Below, in pieces: positions 56,501 through 64,000 of a stretch of 64,000 nucleotides of DNA. The stretch covers positions 2,480,001 to 2,544,000 of the forward strand of contig NW_024037050.1 in the NCBI RefSeq assembly GCF_015706575.1. The letters run 5' to 3'. Numbering within the stretch: position 1 is the stretch's first letter; each line of letters starts with the position of its first letter. The translations under genes were made by a program, and so were the position numbers. Under the pieces are notes generated by a model. It did no database searches. It saw nothing but the letters and a program-made list of their open reading frames with translations, and had not been told where the DNA came from. The stretch comes from Patiria miniata (Eukaryota; Echinodermata; Asteroidea; Valvatida; Asterinidae).

Positions 56501-58300
56501 GCTGGTGAATGTGAGTATATTTTCCTTCAGTAATTTTAAAGGTGCATACCTCGTGCTCTTAAAAGCTGGGTTTTTTGGGGCGCCTGTAACCCTCTGAAAA
56601 AGGGCTTTCATTTTGCGCGCAGATGAACCTGCCCTGCGAGAGCCGTATTTTTGTCTGATAACAAATAATTCAAATTTTGTGAGGAAATAATTTGATGACT
56701 AACTGTCGGTGGATGTTTTTTCGTTCGATGTCTCATTCCAAAGTGAGCAACTTTTATATTGCTAGGAAGATAGCAATTGGAGGGGAAAATAAATGATTTC
56801 GAGGTAAAACTCGAAAATAGTACGGGAACGCATCATTAACCAACCTCGTGGAAATTGTTTCATGTAATATACATTTTAACCTTAAACCTTACCCCCAGGC
56901 CCATTTTGGCTTGGAACAATCCTCAATCCTGCAAAATCCTCCAATTGCCACATTGTAAAAAATTTGATTCAGCCTCAATCCTCCAAAATCATCCGTTATA
57001 TCTTGAATTTGTTCAGTGGAGGGGTGACCATTGCCTCAATCCTACAAAAATTCACCGACAATAACTGTTATGGGTTGAGGCAGTGTCGATGTCATTCAGA
57101 AGCAGTGCGGATGATATCGAGCATAATGCAGTACTTGGTAATGCATGACTGAACATAAACAATGCTGGGTACAGCCTATAAAGTCAACACAATGCATCCT
57201 CCAAAGTCAACAACACTTCTTTGCCATTCCGCCTCAATCCTCCAAAATCCTCCAAAACTGCCAGGCAAGGGCGGATCCAGAACGCAATTTGGGTCCCCAA
57301 AAAGTGTGTCTCATTGCCTGCCTTTATTGCAAAGTCACTAAAATCACTAAACAAATATTTGTTTGGGGGGGGGGGGGCAATGGCCCCCTTTGGTGCGCCC
57401 CCCCCCCCCCCCCCCCCCCCTGGATTTGCCCTTGCCGCCAGGAGGATTTTAGAGGATCGAGGAGGTTAGGGTTAAAAACTAGTTGATGCCACATTGGGTA
57501 CAAATTCACCCTAACTCCCTGGGCATTTTTGCTAGGATGTAACCTCAATCCTGCAAAATCCTCCAACTGCCTCTATGTAAAAATAGCATACAGCCTCAAC
57601 CCTGCACAATCCTCTGTTATTTGTTGAATGTGGTCCTAGGGAGGGGTGACCACTGCCTCAACCCTGCAAAATCCTCCGGCAATTTTCAATATGTTGAGGT
57701 AGAGCCAGTGACCTCCTGGAGCAGTGCGGAGGGCTTCAAGTAAAATATTATATATAGGCCTAAATTTATGCATGGCTGAGCACAAAACAACACAAGGTCT
57801 GGCCCAAAACCTTGACAAAGTGCATCCTCCGAAATCAGCCATGCATTTACTGGTTTATTTGTCTCTCTGTGAAGCGTCTTGAGCGTCAATTTTTGACTGA
57901 TTTGGCCCTCTACAAGAATTAGTTATTAAGAATTAGTTATTATTAAAAACACAAGGTCCGGCCAAAAACCTTGACACAGTGCATCCTCCAAAATCAGCAA
58001 CACACTTTTGCCATGTAGCCTCAATCCTGCAAAAATACTCTTTTTTGCAAAGAAGATTTTGGAGGATTTGGGAAGGTTAGAGTTCAAGATTCTTCTAAGA
58101 TCCAGACATCAGACCCTCTGTACCTTATACACTTTATAGCAGGGGTAATAATCAAGTCTGTCTGTTCCATCTCTACAGCTGGCTACGTGCCATTCCTGAG
58201 TCTCTCCCCCCCACCTGGTGAGCAAGACTACTACTTCAACCTAGACGACAGCGAAGGCCCCTACGATCTGTTCGAGATTGACATACCGCTTGCGGTGTAG
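47448..58300 (+). CDS. E2F4/5: E2F4/E2F5-class transcription factor, complete, 7 exons, 342 residues
   Basis: Joined exons are 47448-47570, 51261-51370, 52153-52314, 53537-53645, 55207-55510, 56412-56510 and 58179-58300; all phases match. The protein pairs with DP and binds E2F promoter sites to control cell-cycle genes with p107/p130-type pocket proteins (known for the family). In order: winged-helix DNA-binding domain at about 13-79 with the [12 protein letters not shown] signature (52-63); leucine-rich coiled coil about 88-125; marked box about 133-195 ([20 protein letters not shown]); Pro-rich linker; acidic C-terminus with pocket-binding motif DY-x7-E-x3-DLF (319-334). The short N-terminus without a cyclin A-binding region, and length close to human E2F5, place it in the E2F4/5 class. 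Intron 3 is U12-type. Confidence 0.95.
47936..48985. mobile_element. MULE-like 1,050-bp foldback in E2F intron 1
   Basis: It is nearly palindromic over its full length (axis about 48460). Ends TAGTCCGAGTAACTTGGACC and inverse are bounded by a 9-bp direct duplication GGCCTTGGC (47927-47935 and 48986-48994). A 9-bp duplication and long inverted arms fit Mutator-like non-autonomous elements. The two nearly identical 70-codon frames (48153-48365 plus, 48554-48766 minus) are the two arms read outwards-in. Confidence 0.85.
49240..49735. repeat. Two diverged direct copies in E2F intron 1
   Basis: TTTGATACCCGATGATGTCA (near 49263) and TTTGATAACCGATGATGTCA (near 49616) head two related segments, each ending near an AAGTTCATACCA motif. 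Confidence 0.55.
49790..49905 (-). mobile_element. Possible tRNA-derived SINE head in E2F intron 1
   Basis: On the minus strand, GGTGGCTTAGTGGATAGTGC then CTGGTTCGCAAGCACGC look like A and B boxes. A GTGGTCGGG-TTGTG-CCCGACCAC hairpin lies at 49804-49826. It is preceded by an AAAG-rich run (49746-49779). Confidence 0.4.
50124..50647 (+). mobile_element. TTAA-flanked MITE family B, copy 3 (uninterrupted)
   Basis: The ends AGGGAATATACAACATTTG and CAATGATGTACATTCCCT are flanked by TTAA at 50120-50123 and 50648-50651. It aligns with 16156-17195 except for the family C insert there. Confidence 0.85.
50800..51090. repeat. GGAGGATTTTGGAGGATTGAGG minisatellite in E2F intron 1
   Basis: About six units of ATTTTGGAGGATTGAGG with variable spacers, between 50815 and 51090. 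The reverse-complement motif fills much of E2F intron 6 (56910-58090). Confidence 0.85.
51261..51370 (+). CDS. E2F4/5: E2F exon 2 (DNA-binding helix 3 and DP-dimer signature)
   Basis: [20 protein letters not shown] then [16 protein letters not shown] with split Lys. Acceptor TTGCTTACAG, donor AA/GTGAGT. Phase 0 to 2. Contains the invariant RRIYD DNA-contact motif. Confidence 0.95.
51860..51956. repeat. Hairpin repeat in E2F intron 2
   Basis: ACGTTTAAAACAGGCTATGG pairs with the inverse AGCCGGTTTTAAACGT, about 97 bp overall. Confidence 0.6.
52153..52314 (+). CDS. E2F4/5: E2F exon 3 (coiled coil)
   Basis: Begins [20 protein letters not shown] and ends [14 protein letters not shown] with split Arg; 162 bp, phase 2-2. 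Regular Leu spacing gives the dimerisation coiled coil. The 5' junction is U2-type (CTCTCGCAG). The 3' junction is not GT but AT: ATATCCTT, a U12 donor. Confidence 0.93.
52315..53536 (+). other. U12-type AT-AC intron (E2F intron 3)
   Basis: The donor ATATCCTTC matches the minor-spliceosome AT-AC consensus. The branch site TTCCTTAAC (53516-53524) is an exact U12 consensus, about 13 nt before the terminal CAC at 53534-53536. Only this choice joins [13 protein letters not shown], matching known E2F proteins; no GT-AG pair does. 1,222 bp. U12 introns in E2F genes are known from vertebrates. The intron also holds a SINE B copy. Confidence 0.93.
52745..53025 (-). mobile_element. SINE family B, copy in the U12 intron
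   Basis: It has CTCCTGGGTGGAGAGAGGCA, GGCTTGCCCAAGGACACAAC, a degraded B box (GGATTCAAACCCCGG) and the CTCTGATCATGAGT block. Head on the minus strand near 53025. Confidence 0.65.
53537..53645 (+). CDS. E2F4/5: E2F exon 4 (marked box, first half)
   Basis: [20 protein letters not shown] then [16 protein letters not shown]; 109 bp, phase 2 to 0, donor ATT/GTAAGT. The marked box mediates DP and partner contacts. Confidence 0.93.
53718..54706. mobile_element. hAT-like element in E2F intron 4
   Basis: The ends CAGAGATGAAAC and GTTTCATCTCTG are inverted repeats, and TTTTCCGATT blocks recur near both ends. About 989 bp. No transposase was recognised. An 8-bp duplication is not visible, perhaps because the right side abuts a truncated SINE. 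Confidence 0.55.
54707..54920 (-). mobile_element. SINE family B, truncated copy in E2F intron 4
   Basis: It starts at AGCATGAAACGACTGAG, exactly at the right end of the hAT-like element. It contains CTCCTGGGTGGAGAGAGGCA and CTCTGATCATGAGTCAC. Confidence 0.6.
55207..55510 (+). CDS. E2F4/5: E2F exon 5 (marked box second half and Pro-rich linker)
   Basis: [20 protein letters not shown] then [20 protein letters not shown] and a long Pro/Val/Lys-rich stretch ending ANGASP; 304 bp, phase 0 to 1. GC-rich, unlike the AT-rich introns. Two KxEPAP/VKKEVD-like segments could be SUMO-type sites (inference). Confidence 0.93.
56412..56510 (+). CDS. E2F4/5: E2F exon 6 (acidic activation region)
   Basis: After a split Val: [20 protein letters not shown] then [12 protein letters not shown]; 99 bp, phase 1-1. 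Corresponds to the acidic helix before the pocket-binding tail in E2F4/5. Confidence 0.9.
56910..58090. repeat. CCTCAATCCTSCAAAATCCTCC minisatellite clusters in E2F intron 6
   Basis: Clusters near 56915-57050, 57228-57255, 57540-57680 and 57955-58075, mostly the reverse complement of the intron 1 array. Some short patches (about 57440, 58052) are in the other orientation. Confidence 0.75.
57265..57437. mobile_element. MITE with GGGCGGATCCAG end inside the minisatellite
   Basis: The left end AAGGGCGGATCCAG pairs with right end CTGGATTTGCCCTT. The middle has a long G-run (57363-57376) and C-run (57401-57420). The end type is common to transposon MITEs across animals. Confidence 0.6.
58179..58300 (+). 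CDS. E2F4/5: E2F exon 7 (pocket-protein-binding tail and stop)
   Basis: After a split Ser: [20 protein letters not shown] then [19 protein letters not shown] and TAG. SPPPG and DY-x7-E-x3-DLF match the E2F4/5 C-terminus. Acceptor CATCTCTACAG. Confidence 0.95.
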
Positions 58301-59077
58301 CTGTCAACACGTATTCTTTTATTTTTTTATATATCTTTTTTTTTCCGAATTGTCCAATATTAAATGTTCCACGACCCTCGGTTGAGAAGAGCTGAATAAT
58401 ATTCTGTACATGTTGTTCTTCACTACATAACTATGCTGCATGTATAGTTCTGTAGTTATGCAGTAAAGATGTGACTTTGTGTTGAATTTTGAAAACGTTT
58501 CGCAAAACGTTTAAAATACTGTTTAAACGTTGACGACTACCCATTATGTCTGCTTTGCATTCACATTCACCTTGAGATGTGAACCGGCCATAGAGCTAAA
58601 TTAAATTACTAGAGCGCTAACTCGATGTACAACGTTATGCCCGATGGGCACATCCATGTTTGTACACAAATCTTTGGAGAACTAGAAATTTTGTACGTAT
58701 TTTGTACGTCTATTTGCATATCTGCGTTTGTATTCCCGGTTGCGTTATCGAAGCCAAAACACCCAAAACCGGAACACACGATCAGCAAATGAGCGTGTCA
58801 TTTTTCTCTACGCAAACAGCATAACGCGTGCGCCTATTCGCTGCAGATGCTTTTTGCCGTGACGTTTTTTTAACTGTCATGACGCGCTTAAGTTGTTTGC
58901 GTATGTTCTACTAGAGTACATGTAGCGTTGCATGTAGAGTACTCTTTCAAAATTCAATCCATCTAATTTCATTGTGTTCTACAAACACGCACATGAATTC
59001 AAAATGTCTGCGCTCAGGACGGCTTCAAAGCGTCTCCGCACGAAAGAATGAGGAGTTAGCACTCTAGTAATTTAATA
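58301..59077. other. E2F 3' flank
   Basis: Presumed 3' UTR followed by sequence with no recognised gene or element. Confidence 0.4.
58359..58364 (+). promoter_or_regulatory. Candidate poly(A) signal (ATTAAA) for E2F
   Basis: ATTAAA lies 59 bp after the stop. AGTAAA at 58462 is an alternative, and AATAAA near 59339 a distal one. Confidence 0.35.
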
Positions 59078-59264
59078 CAGTCGAGTCTCGTTTATATAAA
59101 CTCGTTCGGACCTAGCCAAATTGTTTGTTATATCAGAATTTTGTATTAAGAGGAACATCAGTCCCATTCATTGTGCACATAAATGCACAGTCGGGGCCAA
59201 GGCTTGATGTTTGTTATAACCAGAATTTTGTATTAACAGAGTTTGTACTAACGAGGGTCGACTG
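59078..59264. mobile_element. Tigger/pogo-like MITE (187 bp)
   Basis: The ends CAGTCGAGTCTCGTT and, inverted, CTAACGAGGGTCGACTG are flanked by TA on both sides (59076-59077, 59265-59266). The end sequence is of the pogo/Tigger type. Confidence 0.75.
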
Positions 59265-59269
59265 TATAG

Positions 59270-59995
59270 CTCTATGGAACCGGCTGTTATGTGGGAATAG
59301 TGTCTATTTTGGTAAAAATAGGGAGCCAACCTTTTTTTAATAAAAGAAATTATGACTATTAATTTTTTTCTTGTGAATTTGCAGCAGCTGTTTGCAATGA
59401 TTTTTTAGCAGATGTGTTGTGAAGTTTGCTTCGCTAAATTTTGGAAATTCCTATTGATTGGAACAATCATGACTTTTTTTTCCTTTTATTTTTTGATTGA
59501 CAGGGATGAAACCAAGCTGCATTGCAGTGTGTTAAGTTTGGATCTTCTTTTGCTTTTAGTTAAGTTTTAGGTTAAAATTTTAGTTTGTTTGGTTTTATTT
59601 GCATCATACATATTATTGGGGTTTTTTTTAACAGAAATCATTTTCTCAAACTGGAGCAGTGGGGTCCTTTTGTCAGTTTTCAGATTAGGATTTTGTCTAA
59701 ACCTGTTTGAAATGATTTGGTGATAAATAAGAATCTAAATTTACCTGTTGAAGACATTCAAAACAATGCTTGTTTGAAGCATTTCATCCTGGGAAAAGCC
59801 ACACAAAGGGGAAACGTTGCTACATTTTCTCTGGTTTTTTTTTTACTGATAGAAAACACTTGTACTAAAACAAACACTGGTGTAAAAACGGAACAGCAAA
59901 TAAACTCACAAAGTGTGAAACGAAAGATCAAGAGGGTAGTTTATCATTTTCTTTTGTGGAGTTGATTAATATTGTGGACGGTATGCTTGAATAAT
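59270..59995. other. AT-rich intergenic stretch
   Basis: Long T-runs. A distal AATAAA lies at about 59339. Nothing else recognised. Confidence 0.4.
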
Positions 59996-60002
59996 AATGA
60001 TA

Positions 60003-60342
60003 ATGTGTATATATAAAGCGCACATATCCACCAGTATTGGTGCTCAAGGCACTACATCATTATTACCCTGCTCATTGGTCCAATGAAACATTCCAAATAC
60101 CATCTCAGCTCCCTGGGGAGTCGATGCTGCCATTTTGGTGCAAGTCAGTTAGTCTGTCACAATATAAACCATCTCTGCCCTCACAGGTACCCAACTTACT
60201 CCTGGGTGGGGAGAAGCAATGAGTGACAAAGTGCCTTGCCCAAGGGCACACGCACCACAACCCTGACTGGACTCGAACCCACAACCTTGCCAGCAGACCA
60301 CAAATTTGATGCTCCAGACCATGAGGCTATGGCACTGCCTTG
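60003..60342 (-). mobile_element. SINE family A, copy 3
   Basis: Same orientation as 143-477: TATAAAGCGCACATATCC tail, CCATCTCAGCTCCCTGGGGA, CTCCTGGGTGGGGAGAAGCA, GTGCCTTGCCCAAGGG and a head ending near 60342. Confidence 0.6.
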
Positions 60343-61085
60343 CTGGTAACTCAGGTGGCCGTCTTTGTTACATGAATAAAGCACAAAAGGTTCCTCAAAG
60401 CTCCCCAAAATGCCCTCTAACTTCACCTCAGTGCTCCCCCTCTGTCCATCAAATTCAACACAGCTGTCCCAGCAGTCAAAATCAATCAAGTGACTGTTTT
60501 TAACGGTTAAGAGCTCCCAGCCTATATAAAAGCAGGATTGACTGGCTGCGACTTACGTAACTTGATACAGCTTTGCCTTGACAGTAGGTGATTGATAAGC
60601 CAACTGTGCCAACCAGTTACTTGCTTTTGTCTGTTGACGGAATTTGACTGGTCGCAGTGCTTGCTAGAAATATGATCTGACTGTTGGTGACTAGCCTCAT
60701 GCAAGTGCTACCTTGCTTTCGTTCAAATGTTACAATTCCGTGAAAAGGGGAATGTTCCATGCCGCGAATATGTATCACTTAATTTTACCCAAGGCAAAAA
60801 ACTAGGTCTACTTGATTTTTTTTTAATTGAAAAATTCCGGTAAAATTCTTAAAAGTTCAATGACTATTTTTTTTTTTCAAAACTGGTCCTTGAAAGTTTG
60901 TGGTTCCAGTAACTTTGATGTGTGCGCTATCTTTGGAAAAGAATCATTTGGTTGTGCCGGGATAGTTCAACAAAATATTTATTTAGCAAAAGCTCCATCA
61001 CGTACTACTTTATAGCCTATGTATTAGTCGTCACATCGCACGTCGCGCATTGTAGCGGCGTGCGGCTATCGGCAGATGGTGTATA

Positions 61086-61541
61086 CAGGGTGAGTCAAAA
61101 AGAAGTTGACCGGGATTGGTGATGTTTTTGAAAACAAACAAATGAAACTCAAAACCCCAGTGAAGCACATATTAAACAAGCATTCTTTTTTGCTTATCTG
61201 AAAAAAAAGAATGAAACAAATTGATCATTCCTAAGAGAAGTTATGCCTGTTTTACTGAAAGCTTTCATGTTTGTAGCTGTCCATGGAATGTTAATGTACA
61301 CAGCTAAAATGCTTACTTTACATTTGTTTGTTCAAGTATTCCGTGGACAGCTTGCAAAATGAGTACCTTTATTAAAATAGACATAACTCCTCTTAAGAAT
61401 GATCCATTTGTTTCGTTCTTTTTTTTCTAATAAGCAGGAGAAAGTGCTTGTTAAATATATGCTTTACTGAACTTTTGAGTGTCATTTGTTTGTTTTGAAA
61501 AACATCACCAATCCCGGTCAACTTCTTTTTGACTCACCCTG
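61086..61541. mobile_element. mariner-type palindromic MITE (456 bp)
   Basis: The ends CAGGGTGAGTCAAAAAGAAG and inverse are flanked by TA (61084-61085, 61542-61543). The arms extend nearly to the centre (ATTGATCATTCCTAAGAGAAG against inverse). No transposase. Confidence 0.82.
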
Positions 61542-61544
61542 TAG

Positions 61545-64000
61545 TCTCCACACGATCTGTCCGAAAGACCAGGGCGACGCAGTGATTGTAAACGCCACTT
61601 TATGTGCCCCCCCCCCCCTCCACCAGGCCAGCTGGCTACGCAGTGCCTGCCCTGGCTAATTTTGGGGGCAGAATAAACTGTTTAAATCCCTAATTATGAG
61701 CATAATTAGAACTTAATAAAAGAAAACTTTACCGATTGCCTCTTACAAATTAGACCCCAGCTAGGCATAACTTAGACGATTTTTTTTCCCTCTATCATTG
61801 ATCAAGGACACCCGTCCCCGTGCCAGTCACGCCAACAGTTAAATATGTATCGTCAGAATATCCATTATTTTTGGCATTTTTGACGTCATGGTCTCGGATG
61901 ATAAGTACTGGAGGTGTAGGCCCTATCGAGAACAGGATCAGGAATTAATAGGACAAAATACTTTACTCTTAAGAGTTATATCACACCATGAGAAAATTAC
62001 CTTTTTCAGTTAGGGGCGATACTTGTGTCAATATATCAGTCGTGTGGTCGATGGTGTCGGTCCGTCAGTCGGTCATTCTCGTCTCCCCCCCCCCCCCCAA
62101 TGTAGGCCGTATATGTTTTGCATATATACAGCCACATGGTTGCGAAGGTAAAGCGTCTGCCGTTGATGAGCAAAGCTAATCCGATTACGTACTTAAACGC
62201 TATAACAGAGCAGTGAAATTCATGTGCCCCAAAAACATGGCCTTTTGAACGTTGTGTTTCTCACTTCTCAGAAAATATGCTCAGTAGCCTATGATTGAAA
62301 TGTTAAATTAAACGGAAAAAAATTGTAAACTTCATGTCAGTGAAAAAATCGCCGTCATCGATGCCAAAACGTCAATACTGGTTACTGGCCAGCTGACCTT
62401 AAAGTCGGGAAGAAATCGTTTGAAAACTTCCCCAAATCTATGTATTATCTCAATTTCTAGGAATCTACTCAAGTTGTTATTTCACGAGTAGTTGGACACT
62501 TATATCATCTAATTATATTGCGAATTTCAGCTTAATATGTTGTTGCAAACGCTAGTGTTACACCTTGAACCATCTCCAAGGAAAATTTCGACGAGGATTT
62601 TTTTCCCGACCCAACCCACGTCATGGTTCAGCAAAGCCCGATTGACCGATTTTGGCCCGGCCACCCAATGACGAAGGGCATATTAGCATATTCATTAGCG
62701 TCACTCGGCGTGACATGGCGTGGGTCTCTCGGTATCGACCAATGGAAGCCGGCAAAAAGGGTGATATTTATTAATTAATAACTCGTGAAGGAGGCTATTA
62801 CTTAAATTGTTACTGCTAACTATAGTGGATAGGAACCATATTAATATTTGTGAGGCTTGAAAAGAATCAAAGATTGACAGATATTGCAAACGCCAGTGTT
62901 ACAACTTTCAACAGTGCACGTAGCCAGGCCTATTTTTCCACTTTCAACGAAAAGTAATGAACATACCACAACGAGTTTTAGCAAATACTTGAATCATTAT
63001 AAGGGAAATAAACCCTGAAAGTTGTATGAAGATACGATCTTCCAAACGGAGAAATTCGTTTTCAAAGATTTCGCCCGCCAACGTGAACATAACGGTGTGC
63101 ATGTAGTAGTTTCATTCAAAATAAAGTGTTACGTAGCCTTTAGAAATCTGCCCTTCGCAACCACACGCAACTTCGCAACCTCCATTCCCCGGGCCGCGCC
63201 GGTACATTGTCTTCACAACTTAATTTGTATTTTTTTTTGATTTGGAAGTCGTCAACATACTAGTAGATATCTCAGTTCGATTTTGTATAACGGCCGGGTA
63301 CGGGTACGGGTAAGAGTAAGCCGGTCAACCCCTTTAAATTTCCCGGCCCAGACGATGGCACATGTTTTGTTTTGGGTTTTTTAAGTCTGCATGGCATGAT
63401 GAATTAACTTACCATGCGTTTTTTTCCCCTATACATTTTTTGATGTTTGAAAATTTCTTCGAAAATAGTGCCCACCAATTAAGTAATAGCCCCGAAGAAA
63501 ACTTTTCTTGCACTTAAATGCAGATTTATTTGGGGGATGGGCGGTCCGTCAATATTTTTTTTTAGACAGGTACTTAAACCAGTCGAGTTTTTAAAGGTGC
63601 ATTTTGTACATTGAGTGCTGGGTTTCATACCTAATATTACTGTTGAGGGCGCCCTAGGATGACGTTATTGATGCCACGAGTTTGGGGGCGTTTTACTCAG
63701 CCGGTGTCTCAGGACCTATTTTTTTCTGTTCTACTTTCTGAAATTTGGTAATATTAAAAGCGAAAGTCGTTCAATTGCATCTTTTCAATATTATTGGGAC
63801 ATTTTCAGATCAACTGACAAGATTTAGGAGTCAGACGTCTTTCATAAATTTTGGCGAATTGATTTAGAGGTCAAAGATGGTGTGATGCGGCAGCTGTCGG
63901 CCATTTTGACGAGAAGGTGAGGTTGGAACTCGGCTTCCAAAGATGAAAGATAAATAAATTTAGGGGTAATTTTTTTGGAAGTTGAAGGTATATTCTGACC
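61545..64000. other. Distal intergenic region, possible promoter-like stretch
   Basis: Contains C-runs (61609, 62086), a direct repeat (TTGCAAACGCTAGTGTTACA near 62543 and TTGCAAACGCCAGTGTTACA near 62885) and a CpG-richer segment 62600-62760 with ACCAATGG and CCAATGACG boxes. At 63935 AGAAG/GTGAGG looks like a donor and could end an untranslated first exon. No coding exon is supported. Confidence 0.35.

Noticed and set aside
61086-61541. Coding capacity in the mariner-type MITE
   Set aside because: Only 456 bp, palindromic, and no DDE motifs.

Overview
This is eukaryotic nuclear DNA, most likely from a marine invertebrate deuterostome (echinoderm, hemichordate or lancelet). The reasons are short GC-rich exons split by kilobase-scale AT-rich introns, a clear E2F4/E2F5-class gene, tRNA-derived SINEs with L2-like tails, and many foldback and MITE elements. 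The species itself cannot be fixed from the sequence. There are no bacterial-style operons, CRISPR arrays or rRNA genes. All splice sites and reading phases were read by eye.  Two host genes are supported, both on the plus strand. Gene 1 (about 1.7 to 20.9 kb, poly(A) signal near 22.0 kb) is the 3' part of a multi-exon gene whose first visible exon looks like half of a HEAT/ARM-type helical repeat. Nine clear exons plus two tentative ones join with matching phases. I could not name it. One exon has been tandemly copied four times into its own downstream intron, and the middle of the gene is a run of very small phase-2 exons. Gene 2 (47,448 to 58,300) is a complete seven-exon E2F4/E2F5-type transcription factor of 342 residues. 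Its third intron is a textbook minor-spliceosome (U12) AT-AC intron.  The space between them is dominated by repeats. From 22.5 to 24.4 kb lie two decayed LINE fragments (L2/CR1-like on the minus strand, an endonuclease-reverse transcriptase type on the plus strand). From about 27.56 to 43.07 kb lies one very large foldback (inverted-repeat) structure. Its arms are built of a GCGATGTT-type array, a unique block with two tRNA-like modules, and long arrays of an approximately 68-bp minisatellite that switches orientation at about 38,763. A 6.64-kb unit made of two head-to-tail related copies (A-X-B then A-Y-B) sits inside the left arm. A roughly 460-bp satellite lies on both sides of the foldback in the same orientation (one partial copy left, about five units right).  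Smaller elements with readable ends include TTAA-flanked foldbacks (one family inserted into another, with an uninterrupted copy elsewhere in the window), a hAT-type element with an 8-bp target duplication, a MULE-like 1,050-bp foldback with a 9-bp duplication, mariner- and Tigger-type MITEs, and several SINE families. The distal 5.7 kb (58.3 to 64 kb) is intergenic, with MITEs, a SINE and a possible promoter-like stretch near 62.6 kb. No virus-derived or LTR element was recognised.
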